A DNA stretch of 64,000 nt from Chalara sp. BL73 (taxonomy: Eukaryota; Ascomycota; Leotiomycetes; Helotiales), in the NCBI GenBank assembly GCA_918026815.1, contig CAKJVC010000030.1:868001-932000 (forward strand). The letters are read 5' to 3'. This document shows positions 44,876 through 55,782 of the stretch, in pieces. How positions within the stretch are numbered: the first letter of the stretch is position 1; the number at the start of each line of letters is the position of its first letter. Below the pieces are notes generated by a model, which made no database searches, had not been told where the DNA came from, and saw only the letters and a program-made list of their open reading frames with translations. The translations under genes and the position numbers were made by a program.

Positions 44876-47151
44876 GTTTACTGTCTTCTTTATGCTCAGA
44901 AGTGTATATCACCAACTGAACATTCCTTGTGGGAGATTTGGTCGAGTCGGTCAATATTCAGAAACATTGAGGGTGCGGCCGCGTACGCTACTCCCAGCAT
45001 ATACTAGCGTGTCCAGCAGGGAACATGATTGGCTTTCGCACTTTTTGTCCCTGAATGGCTAAGTCAGGTACCAGTACCTAGGCTATTATTGCCCAAGGTG
45101 AAGAAAGCATGTGCATATATGCAATACCAAGTTGAGGACCATGCAAGAGTGTTAATATTCTTACCAAAGACATGAGATAACCTTGAAGATTTCGTGGCCG
45201 GTATACGCTGGCATACTAGTTCCTTATCTTTTAAAAAGATGAGTACGGAAATGTTGCCACAGCGTACACAGGGGCAACTGCAGACATGCATCCCAACAAT
45301 TCATGACCGCGTTGTAAAATGATCCGCAGACTTCTGCGCCTTTGAATCATTGTTGTTGCATTTGAAAAAGCTTAGAAAATCTTCTCTAGCTTCCTTGGAA
45401 TTCCTCACCAACACAGGCCCAAGCTTTATTGAATATTCATCCAGAGAGATGCCTCTTTCACTGCAGACAGGTGAGCAACTTGGAGACATATATGTCCGTC
45501 TAGAAGATGTCGTAGAGTGTGGAGACTTTCTTTCCATATAAGATGCCATTTCTTGAAGACATGGTAATGCTCGCAGTGCTCATTCACTGTTTAGACCTTC
45601 ACCCATGGATAACTTTGCTCGCATTGCGTCTAGGATGTAGTCGAGGTCTCTAAATATGCCATATCTGAGTACGAAATATATGAGGCAACAAGGCATTCCT
45701 GCATCCTGACAGTATATGTATTAGCCGACTCATGTTTGAAAGTAGTGATAGGTCTCTTGGGGTTTCAGTTTCGACTGTCCATTCTTGTGCCAAAACTTTA
45801 CTTGCCATTTCATCCTGTGTATTTGATCAAGGTTCGAGTGCCCTTTAAAGGTAGTAGGATTCGAGCAGCTCTGAAAAGCTTCCAGGAGCCTGCTTAAGAA
45901 AATTGATGCACCAAATGATTGCCCGCAATAACAACGGGCCAGGAGAATCTGATCGTAGGAAATATTGGACCGGCGTTTAACTGTAGCAAACGGCGCCGTG
46001 ACGAACTTACCCTCAGGAGCATATCACAACCAGTTTAGGCAACTAAAGGCTATGCATCTCGCCATTACAGATTATCTGGTACCCTTTACTAACACATACT
46101 CAAGGTCGTCCTTTGCCATTACCCCCTAACGCGAGCTGTCCCATTTACCACCCCAGAAACGCAGCCAAAAAAACGCAAAATTTAATACAGGAAAGCAAAA
46201 GGCAGCCCCATAGGGGCCACTTGCCGGGCTTTAGGGTTTCCCCTCTTCTCCCTGACCTTATGATTGCATAGCAAGCATGATGTGACTGTATTATCAGTGC
46301 ACGTTGACTATCGCATAACCAGGCGTCTAGATCGTCGATAGGGCCTAATGGCGTTCACAATCGTCCTCCTCGACCCCATATCACTGCCTCCTCCATGACC
46401 TCAGTGACGCTCGCTACGCCAATTGCCACAACTTTGATCTCCCAGACAGGGCTCTGGGTGGCGTGTTTGTTTTGATTTGTGTTTGGAGTTTGCTTATTGA
46501 ACTTCTTATACTTGAAGATATATATTTCTTTGGGAGTTTTGAGACTTCTCATTGGCTGGAGAGCAGATCCCAGCCAAGACATGGGCGCTGGAAAGGACGG
46601 AGCGAACCCCTGAACACGAAATGCAAAAAAAAAAAAAAAAAAAAAAAAAATTTTGGGTTCGGGAGACCTGGGAGAAGTTCTCTTAGTTGCAATAAGGGTA
46701 TATCCACAGCTACCTTCGTCAGATAAATAGTTATCGGCTAAGAGATTAAGAGAGTACTCTATAGTTCCTACATTATATGCAGTTGCTGTATACTCTCAAT
46801 TCATGTTTCCATTAAACGTGCCTTGTGGGGCTCCTCTACTTACTGTGTCTCTAAGAGGAGCTTCTCCATAATAGAACCATAGTCTCTTCCTCGGCCAGGT
46901 AGTGGATTTAGACCATTATCGCCTCTCATGTATAGCCTCGGCGCAGTTTCATTTAGACACGTTACCACTATAGCAGACACCAAGATTTGGAGGAAAACAT
47001 TGTTGGTCATATAACTTCAAGATGAACAGCGCCGAGATAAACCCTCTAATTACCTATATGAAGTATAGTACAGACTTCACATTATAATGAATAATAATAC
47101 AAAAAGTACCTACCCATCCAATCAAGATGATCCAGACCAATTCGCCAACTT
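44876..47151. other. Gene-free region between methyltransferase and laccase
   Basis: The left part is the promoter of the minus-strand C9-methyltransferase; the right end is 3' of the laccase. Minus-strand frames at 45549-45301 and 46582-46355 are short and unrecognisable. The only marked structure is a 26-A tract at 46625-46650. Confidence 0.45.
46625..46650. repeat. Homopolymer tract of 26 adenines
   Basis: An uninterrupted run of 26 A is followed at once by TTTT. It could be the tail of a retroposed RNA (SINE or LINE end) or a plain nucleosome-depleted poly(dA:dT) tract. I found no clear target-site duplication and no convincing polymerase III boxes upstream, so it is recorded only as a repeat. 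Confidence 0.8.
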
Positions 47152-49566
47152 TTACAACCCAGAATCATGCTTCTGATAGAATGGGCCTGCGTCAACATAT
47201 GATTGCCATGAGTCGCAAGTGTTCTTGAAATCAGAACCAATTCTCAAGGTACTCAGGATCTCAGACTCGCGCTCCAAGAACTGGAGTGAGAGACCGCCTC
47301 CAACATGCCAACCAATGTGGCAATGGAATAGCCACGCACCGGGGTTATCGGTTTTGAAGGCAATAGCTGTCCAACCGTTCTCAATGAGCATAGCCGTATC
47401 TCGGCGCGTAGGGTTGTTAAAGTTAAGTTCTGCGGTATTGTTCTCGGCACTGAAGATTCCATGACCTTGGCCAAGGAGAGAGAAGTCGTGGCCGTGGAGG
47501 TGCATTCTACGTTCACCTATTAGTTTCACCATTGCCTTTGTTACAGAAATGACTTACGGATGTGCAATCTGGAATTGGTTCTGAACGATCCAGTAGGTCC
47601 ATGTATCAACAGAATTGAGCTTAATCACATTCTCGACTGGTGTGAAGTCTGATATCCCATTTTGAAGCTTAAGGAGTGTTGGGTCTTCCCATGAAATGTC
47701 GATGGCAACACCATCAAGAGACCAGACAAACACTGGCTCAGCATTATAAGATGCAATGGCCTTGCTTGGTCTTCCCACCGCAAGAGTGTTTTCAGCAGCA
47801 ACACTGAAACCTGGTTGATCAACTGGATACGAAACTATGGGAACGAGATCAGTGGCGGGGATGTCGTGACACTCAGCTGTGTAAGTTCTTGGAGTCGATA
47901 CTGGAAGACCAGCTGGGGCACCTTCATAAGAGATGATTCCGTTCGCATTCTTAAAACCTGTATTGTCGTTCACTCCGCATTGTTGCGAGTTGACAGCTCG
48001 GAACCAGTAATTATTAACATCCGCATTAGCTTTCACAATGACATCGTATCGTTGGCCAACCCCGATTGGAATGACATCTGTCTCAAAAGGCTCGAGGGGA
48101 TAAAAATCGGCTGCGATGACGGTGAAATTGTGGCCATCTGGGTCAATATTAAAATATTGGCATACACTCCGAGACCTGGCCTGAACTCACCCAAACCGAT
48201 CTTAAAATGGTTGTCTGTTGATCCATTAATCAATCTCAGTAGATACTTCTTTCCCTTTTGGAACTTCAGAGTAAGTCGACTCCCTGTACTTGATCCATTT
48301 TTTGAGTCGACAGCAGTGTTTATTCCATTGAGAAGGTAATTATTTGCCTTTGGCGGGCCAACGTGTTGAGCATAGTGCTCCGTTTCGAATATAGTCTTGT
48401 GATACCTGAACGAGAGTCAATGACAGTTTTCCTCTGGAAGATGGGTAGATACCAGTCTTGAACAAGAATGGGTCCAAGATCCTCATCGTAATCTGCACTT
48501 GCAGGGCCGTGGATGACAATGGGTCCGACCGTTCCGTCGCCATATTGACTTGAAAAATGGCTGTGATACCTATTTCACCGTTAGGTACGTTACATTCTAA
48601 TATCTCGGAATACTAACCAAGACGTTCCATAAGTAGTGGCCACAAATTCATATGTTTTAGATTGTCCTGGGGCAAGGGGGCATTCTGTTATTCCATTCGT
48701 CCCGTCTTGATCATTGGTATTTAGTTGTCTGAAACCGTGCCAATGTACTGATGTGCTATAGAATATTCAGTGATCAGGATAGAAGGCTATAAGAGGAAAG
48801 TATACCCATTGTTTAAGAGATTGTTCTTGACGTGAACGCGAATAGTGTCGCCCCAATCTGAGAAAAGAAATCAGTGGGAACCCGGCAGGCTGTCGTTTAG
48901 TCGTTAACTCACTTGCTGTGATAAGAGGTCCAGGAATTGTGCCGTTGAACGTTATCACTTGTCTTTCAAATCCATCAGGTGCCAAAGTTCCGTTTTCAAC
49001 TGTGAGCCAGTACTATTGGAGTAATAATCAGCATACTTTAAAGCTGTAAGCATATTCGTTCAACATACTTCAACAACCGCTCCTGTATGTGGCCACTCTT
49101 TTTTGCAGTCAGTATCGATAGTGTAATTACTCTTCCAGCATGTGCGCTCGCGTGGCCCATTTTGGCAATCCACAGTAGGCTTTGGGCGAATAGATGACAC
49201 TCTGGTTGACACTGGATCACTGTCGTGGTGTATGTAAGTGGTAGGAGCTGCTCTTGTGGCACCTGATTCCGTAACTGAAGGCTTAATCTCCGTCTGGTAC
49301 CAGACATTTGCGTCTGATCCTGAATCAAGAGATGATGCTGCAATTGGCGCATACTCAGTTACGAATGTTGTTGTAATGCTACAATCTTTGTCGGTGACGG
49401 TCTCATATACGATATCTTTATCCAAACCGAACTCGTAATCTCCTGTAGGATGACGGTGAGCTTCCAGATTTGCGTTAACTTCATGGTATTTTTGGTAATT
49501 AGGCGTGGCGATTGCCGCAGTTAGAGAAAGCCAGGCAGGAAGCAAAAAGATCTGTTTGGATATCAT
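47152..49566 (-). CDS. Laccase, secreted multicopper oxidase
   Basis: Eight exons give 684 aa: 49566-49069, 49012-48913, 48857-48806, 48755-48618, 48569-48453, 48405-48191, 48137-47558 and 47506-47152, with seven introns of 47-56 nt. A signal peptide ([20 protein letters not shown]) leads the protein. All four copper-binding blocks are present: [31 protein letters not shown] and [15 protein letters not shown]. It ends in DSGL, the C-terminal plug of ascomycete laccases. The enzyme oxidises phenols with oxygen in the cell wall or medium. Between signal peptide and the conserved NGPRERTCW block lie about 125 extra residues, Ser/Thr-rich in their later part, that most relatives lack. Upstream ATGs in frame exist, but only 49566 gives a good signal peptide. 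Confidence 0.92.
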
Positions 49567-50708
49567 GTTGTCCAAAGCGTTAATATGAGCATAAATATAT
49601 ATAGACAATGATATATTTCTCACAGAAAAAGTGGAAAAAGAGTGTACTTCGGTGTATCACCGAGGAAAGAAAGTCTAAGAACAAGCTGTAAGTGCAAAAC
49701 AGAAATTGGGGTTGGTGGAGGAAGCTACTTATATCTCAGACAAGATAAACCGGCGATATCCCGAGAGCCCCAGTAGCACCCCAAAAATTGGTATCTAAGA
49801 CTATCGTCTCGGAAATGGAACTGCCATCAAAGCCCATTATTGAATGAGAAGACCTCTACCACGCCACTATGCCATGCCCTTCTAAAAAGGATATTTGGCC
49901 ACGCATCTGCCATGACGCCATAACGAGCCTTATTGCTCGGCACATGACCTTAATTGACATCTTGTGTCAGGGACTATGGTGCTCAGGCTCTACATGCCCT
50001 CTAGATATAACAATCTATATGCAAGGTGTAGCTCCAATCTCGCTGACGGATTGACATGAGCCACAAACCAGAGACAATGTAAGGTGCATTAGGCAAACTT
50101 CGTAAAAGTAGAAATGAATTAACTACGATGAAGATAGCGAACTGATACGAGCGAAGAAGAAACCTTCGTGGCTAATAAACACTTCTAGGGCACATCACAT
50201 AGTGCTGTTAATATTATTGCGCCGACTAGGAAGCTTTTGCTCTTGGCAGTAGCGGCATCGCGAGATGGCTTAGCTAATCGTGCCATAGAATAATTTCACA
50301 GACGTTTGTGAGACGTGAACTTTAACTTTTCTTTTTATCATGCAGTTCTGACATATCATATTGAGCAACCATACATAGTTGGGTTGAATTTCTAACCCTT
50401 GCCGCAGGGGGTCCACGCAAGCGTGTGGCGTTAGCTACACAGCTTTGGTGGAGGCAAGGCTCTTGCTATAATTGGGCCATGTCTCCATAGGCAGGCTCAG
50501 ATTGGTGTTCTCCATTCAAAAGTCCTTGTCAATTTCACCTCAGCTCGTTTCCGAATAGTGGAGTTTAGTTAGCAATGCCCTCTTCCAAGTCCACCGCTTA
50601 AGGGATTCTGAAAACTCTGATAACCACATACTCCAAGGATCGACCTGAGCATCTCTAATGAGAACTGGTTCCAGCGGTATGGTGTTGTATACCTAGTGGC
50701 CCCCAACA
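49567..50708. promoter_or_regulatory. Laccase upstream region
   Basis: This 1.1 kb holds the promoter of the minus-strand laccase gene and the 3' end of the next gene on the same strand. A sequence ATATATATAGAC-like TATA region lies close to the start (49593-49608). A plus-strand frame at 49869-50054 has no protein character. No other structure is supported. Confidence 0.35.
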
Positions 50709-52395
50709 TTATTCGTTATTCATAGTTTCTTCATCCTTGTCTTTGCTCATAAACCATCGACTGCCCTCAATCAATGCTACCCAGTGCGCTCCAACAACAA
50801 TCGTTTGCAATGTAAAAGCTCCAAACAGGTTGCTGGAAGCCGGAATCAGGCTGCGGAAATTAAAGGCTTCATATAACTCTGATGTATCCAGGCCAGCACT
50901 ATCTTGATATGCCCTAGCCACAATTCTTATCATCATCGCTTCAATAGGCGCGGCTATCATTCCCGCCACGATATCTCTTAAACCTTCTGAGGCAAGAATG
51001 GTAGGAAGCATTGTCATTCCGGTAACTCTGTACTTAGTCTCTTTCGATTTTGGAGATTCATTAGCGCTTCGCAATTCTGCGGACCACGTCCCACCGGAAG
51101 TCCCAACGTTTTCGCTTGGCTCGACATCAAAACTGATCAAAGTTGGCTGTTGGGTCTCCTCATCCTCAGCATCACTATTCTCGCCAAGGGATGCTGAATT
51201 CAAAGGTTGTGTCGAAGGCTGCCCTGACAGTATACTGCGCTGAAATTCAGGATCAGCTGGTCTTGTGACTGGGTGACCTTCCAGACGACGAAGTGTTTCC
51301 GCGTCTTCTAAACGCCTGGGTGTATCGGGATACACCTCAGCCCCACTTCTATCAGGTCCACCAGGCTCGTGGAAAGCATTGGGGAAGATGTTCTCATAAA
51401 CTGTGCCTTCACCCATAGGCCGAGGAAGCAACTGGTAGATTGGTCGACGAATAAGGGTTGAGATGATTACCTTGGATTGGCTGTAGAGATATATTGCAAG
51501 TATAGGAGATGCGGATCTCAATAAAGCAAGTCCAAACGTCATAAGCGAGGCTTTATTAGGTTGAGGAAGCGTTGGAAACTGGAGGGGCGAACTTTGTGAA
51601 AAAGGGATCAAGGAAGCCGCGCTTGGTAAGTACCGATTGCCTTGAAATATATGCACCTGTTGAAGTGTTGCAAATAGGCGGTAATGCAAGACCATATACC
51701 TAAATCCAGTTTTGATCCTGAATAGTCATTATTATAAAGTAGCATGAGAGAGAACTAGACTTACGCTAACGCGACTATCCTTTTGAGCCACAACTCTTCT
51801 GTAGTAAGGACTTTGTGGTCATAGACTCGATCAAATGTTGTTGAAATCAGATAACCAGCATGATCAGAAAAATGGAGGGCTATGACTGCAGGGAGTCCTC
51901 TAAAGAGTAGAGTGGTAGTAGGATTCTCAGTCACTTCTTGTTTTAAGATGCTAAGAATCCCTCTTTCGGCATATGGCTTGTACAACTAGGAGAGGGTTAG
52001 ACATGATGCTACGAAGACAATTTTGTCAAACTTACCAATATCCGTCTTCGAAGACCTAGAACGCCCCATACACCTCCGATCAATGAAAACCTACCTAGAT
52101 CCAACAATTTCAGACCCACGTATGTCTCCTCAAGTTTGTCTTGCGTCTCCTTCAGTGCTTTCCGTTTGGCCAGTCTATGATCCTCAATAATGCCAGTTAC
52201 TTCCATAACTTCGTTGGCTGCTCGGACTTGAGCTCGTTCTCTTCGCTTTGTTTCTGGATTTCTTGGGTGGCCACGGTAGTTATATCGTTGTTGCTGAATT
52301 CCGTCCTCATCTTGGACATCATAAGTTTGGATAACCTCGTCTTCGTAAGGGCTCCGGCCAAGAGCCCAAGTTACGAGGCTCTCAAAGCGACCCAT
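50709..52395 (-). CDS. Conserved-looking fungal protein, unidentified
   Basis: Exons 52395-52036, 51985-51765 and 51699-50709 give 523 aa, with introns of 50 and 65 nt and frame kept. I do not recognise the family. The N-terminal third is hydrophilic (MGRFESLVTWALGRSPYEDE, then a Lys/Arg-rich helix) and ends in a short hydrophobic segment, LIGGVWGVLGL. The middle has TTTLLFRGLPAVIALHF and SDHAGYLISTTFDRVYDH. Further hydrophobic patches follow (MTFGLALLRSASPILAIYLY; GAFTLQTIVVGAHWVALI), separated by a Ser/Glu-rich linker. Several membrane-associated segments are therefore likely. Only 327 bp separate its start from that of UTP13, in divergent orientation, so the two may share a promoter. Confidence 0.7.
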
Positions 52396-52722
52396 GAGAG
52401 GGTCAGTCTATATGTTTCACGGGTTTATCACATATCATGACTCAAAACCGTGTCAAAGATTATGGAGGCAACGAGAGGAACCAGCCCTTTGTCACTAATA
52501 TAAGAAGGCAATTGTAAATGCCAAACGAGATGGGGGAAGCAGGGGCCCGTCATGCCAGCTCGAGGCAAAGCTTAGAAGAGAAATGCTTGGCACACTAAGA
52601 TAAGATCAGAATGGACCCATATTTCTTATCGGCTTCATTTTTTTAACTTCATTGATGCAAAAAGGCAGTGCACTTGCCCACCAAGCATTGCGAATTGCTT
52701 TCAGGTTGGCGAGTCCAATATA
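52396..52722. promoter_or_regulatory. Divergent promoter region, 523-aa gene (-) and UTP13 (+)
   Basis: These 327 bp separate two opposite start codons, the shortest divergent spacer in the window. No specific motif is assigned. Confidence 0.45.
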
Positions 52723-55700
52723 ATGGCAAACAAGGCCCCCTATCAGACCACCTTCGAGCCAGAGCATACTATCCAACCAATTTTCACTGGTGGCAGTGTT
52801 GCGTTAGATCGAACTGGTGGGATTTTGGCGACAGCTCTTGGGGAAGATGCATTACTTACAGACCTCAGCACTGGCAGAGAGCTTGCAAGAATAGAAGGAG
52901 TTAGTATTTTCACTGCGCCTCTCGAGATTTCTGCTAACCTACTAAAAAGGATGGCGAGGTTATATCGACTTTAACTTGTAAGTTTCGAGTACTGGACAAC
53001 CCCGCCACGGCCAAGCTGATCTGGAATAGTAACTCCTTCTGCCTCCCACCTCATAATATGCTCAAGGTCGCTGTCGATGAGGATATACTCAATTCGGCCT
53101 TCCCTCAGTTCTACTTCCGCTCTAAAATGTGATTTGCTTAGAACACTCAAGCCTCATACCACACCAGTGGTTGTTCTGGCCGTGGACCAATCAAGCACCT
53201 TATTGGCAACTGGAGCTGCGGATGGTGTCGTACATGTATGGGACATATCAGGGGGCTATGTTACTCATACATTCCGGGGACCTAATGTTCTTGTTTCGGC
53301 GCTACACTTCTTTGAGCTTGCTGCTAGTAAGTGGGTTGAACAAGGTGGAATATCAGCGCGCAACCAAAGAAAGGGCAACAGGAAAAGTACTACCGAAGAC
53401 GATTCAAATGAAACCACCAGGGGATATAGATTAGCGTCTGGAAGTCAAGACGGAAATATCCGAGTCTATGATCTTTACAAAAGAAATCTGGCTTCGGTTC
53501 TTGATTCTCATGTATCAGACATCAGAGCTATAGATTACTCGGCGGAAGAAAATTCATTGTTGACTGGTAGTCGAGACAAGACAATCATGTGGTGGGACAC
53601 CAATACTTGGAAGATCAGAAAAGTTGTGCCAGTGCTAGAAGAAGTGGAGGCTGCGGGCTTTCTTGATTCAGGAAGACTCGCATTTACTGGGGGCATCAAT
53701 GGCAATATTCGGATCTGGCAGTCAGATAATGGGAGAGAGCTCACAGAGCCACAGGAACCGAAAGGGGAAGCTTCAGCCATTGTCAGCGCCATATACTTTC
53801 CAGAGCTTCCCTATATCATGTCCATCCAGCAAGACCATACCATGATTCTCCATTCTGTATCTGATATCAATGTTTCTCAAACGAGCATTTCTTCTATTCC
53901 TCAGCTTCGACGTATATCTGGAACTCATGACGAGATCATTGATTTAGGATATTTGTTACCTGATAGGTACGGTTATGATTCCTCACACTATAAGCGATCA
54001 CCGTTCTCAGTATCTTTAATTAGAAGCTAATTCGTGGTTATATAGATCACTTCTTGCCTTAGCTACAAACTCCGAGCAGATTAGAATAGTGTCACTTTCA
54101 GAGGACTCTGGAAGCTACTTTGGCGCAGACGTTGCTCAGCTGGAAGGACATGAAGATATTATTATTTGCATAGATGTCGATTGGTCGGGCCATTGGATCG
54201 CTACTGGAGCCAAAGACAATAATGCACGGTTATGGCGAGTTGATCCTGAAAACAATTCTTTCAGCTGTCATTCCATCTTCACTGGACATGCAGAGTCTAT
54301 TGGAGCCATTGCCCTGTCTAATACTATTCCTCCTGAGTCCTCGTCAGATTTTAGATTTCCACTTGAAAATCCTCCGAAATTCCTTCTGACAGGCTCGCAA
54401 GACCTTACCATAAAGAGGTGGGATGTGCAACGAGCTTCCGGAAGTCAGAAAGCGGCTCGGGCTCTCTATACCAGAAAGGCACATGATAAAGACATCAACG
54501 CAATTGCAGTCAACTATAATGGTCAGTATTTTGCATCCGCTTCTCAGGACAAGACTGTCAAAATCTGGTCAGTCGAGGAGGGTGAAGTTCAAGGTGTGCT
54601 CAAAGGTCATAGAAGAGGTGTCTGGTCTGTGAAGTTCGCACCGAAGGATACACCTACAATCACTGGTGAAAATGGGCCGACTTCAGGAAGAGGGCTAATT
54701 CTCACTGGAAGTGGAGATAAGACAATAAAGATATGGAACCTGTCAGACTATAGCTGTGTACGCACATTTGAGGGTCACTCGAACAGCGTTTTAAAGGTCA
54801 TTTGGCTCAAAACCCCAAACCCGGAAGAGCGGGGCAGAAAGCACGTTCACATTGCAAGTGCTGGAGGTGATGGATTGGTAAAGGTATGGGACGCAACCAG
54901 TGGAGAGCTGGAGACTACGCTCGACAATCATGAGGATCGCGTTTGGGCACTAACACTTCATCCTATCACCAACACAATTGTCTCTGGAAGTGGTGATTCA
55001 ACGGTCACTTTCTGGAAAGATACGACCGCTTTGACGGCAGCAAAGGCAACCGCGGCAGCCACCCAGTTTGTCGAGCAGGAGCAGGAACTCCAAAATTATA
55101 TCCGTGCGGGCTCATATAGATCTGCGATTACATTAGCACTACAGCTAAACCACCCCGCTCGTTTGCTATCGCTGTTCACGGCTGTTGTGACGGCCAATCC
55201 ACCAGAAAAAGACAGCCTATCGGGCTCAAAGGAATGTTTACCAATGATCAGACACTCCAGTCTATGTTTATAGAGATCTAACATCATTATAGGCCGTTGA
55301 CGAGGTCCTTGCTACACTGTCAGATGAGCAGATATACACTCTTCTTCTACGTTTGCGTGATTGGAACACCAATAACCGAACTGCAGTATGTTTTATTCCA
55401 TTTTATAGCTATTCTTTTGCAACTGAAGTATCTGTAGTAACAGGACATTAAGCTAACTCGTATCATAGACAGTAGCACAGAAAATTTTATGGGTACTCAT
55501 GAAGAGCTATCCTGCAAGCCGGCTCTCTAACTTGAAAATCCGACCTACCAAAGGGTCTAAGTCCTTGAAAGAAGTATGAATTCACTTTCCCTGGCACAGC
55601 CAGCAACACAACTTTATGAGCAGCACTGACTGAGTGTTAAGGTCCTCGATGCTCTGAAAGTGTATACGGATCGGCATTACAAGCGCATGGAGGAGCTTAT

Positions 55701-55782
55701 AGACGACAGCTACCTGATCGAGTACACGTTAGGTGAGATGGAGGGCATGTTCATAGATTCTGGCGTCGAGATGGAAACGTAA
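52723..55782 (+). CDS. UTP13: U3 snoRNA-associated protein 13, WD-repeat
   Basis: Exons 52723-52899, 52950-52977, 53030-53966, 54046-55231, 55293-55385, 55469-55573 and 55642-55782 give 888 aa. Utp13 is a subunit of the UTP-B part of the small-subunit processome that assembles on pre-rRNA in the nucleolus. Two WD-repeat propellers are visible, with repeats such as LATGAADGVVHVWD, LTGSRDKTIMWWD, ATGAKDNNARLWR, FASASQDKTVKIW and IASAGGDGLVKVWD. The C-terminal Utp13 domain contains LNHPARLLSLFTAVV and AVDEVLATLSDEQIYTLLLRLRDWNTNNRTA. Exon 2 is only 28 nt. The intron between 55231 and 55293 must be spliced to keep the Utp13 domain, yet it appears to begin GAATGT. Without splicing the protein ends at 55273. 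Confidence 0.88.
55232..55292 (+). other. Predicted non-canonical GA-AG intron in UTP13
   Basis: The 61-nt segment has a good branch site (CTAAC at 55278-55282) and a TAG acceptor at 55290-55292. Its removal restores the Utp13 domain in frame as SGSK-AVDEVL. The donor reads AAG|GAATGT, differing from the consensus AAG|GTATGT by one base. No GT in the vicinity gives a frame-keeping splice to this acceptor. Confidence 0.55.

Noticed and set aside
45301..45549. 82-codon minus-strand frame in the gene-free spacer
   Set aside because: Composition is Ser/Lys-rich without any motif, and overlapping frames on the other strand are equally long.
45828..45845. GGTTCGAGTGCC, resembling a tRNA B box
   Set aside because: No paired stem or upstream A box at tRNA spacing.
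46400..46680. SINE-like retroposon ending in the A26 tract
   Set aside because: No convincing polymerase III promoter and no matching target-site duplication on the two sides; kept only as a homopolymer repeat.
47815..48339. Plus-strand frame of 174 codons opposite the laccase
   Set aside because: It crosses laccase exons and introns and shows no recognisable domain.
43169..49566. Secondary-metabolite cluster built from the methyltransferase, laccase and ABC transporter
   Set aside because: No polyketide synthase, peptide synthetase, terpene cyclase or pathway regulator lies nearby. The methyltransferase is a membrane sphingolipid enzyme and the transporter is a general Yor1-type exporter.
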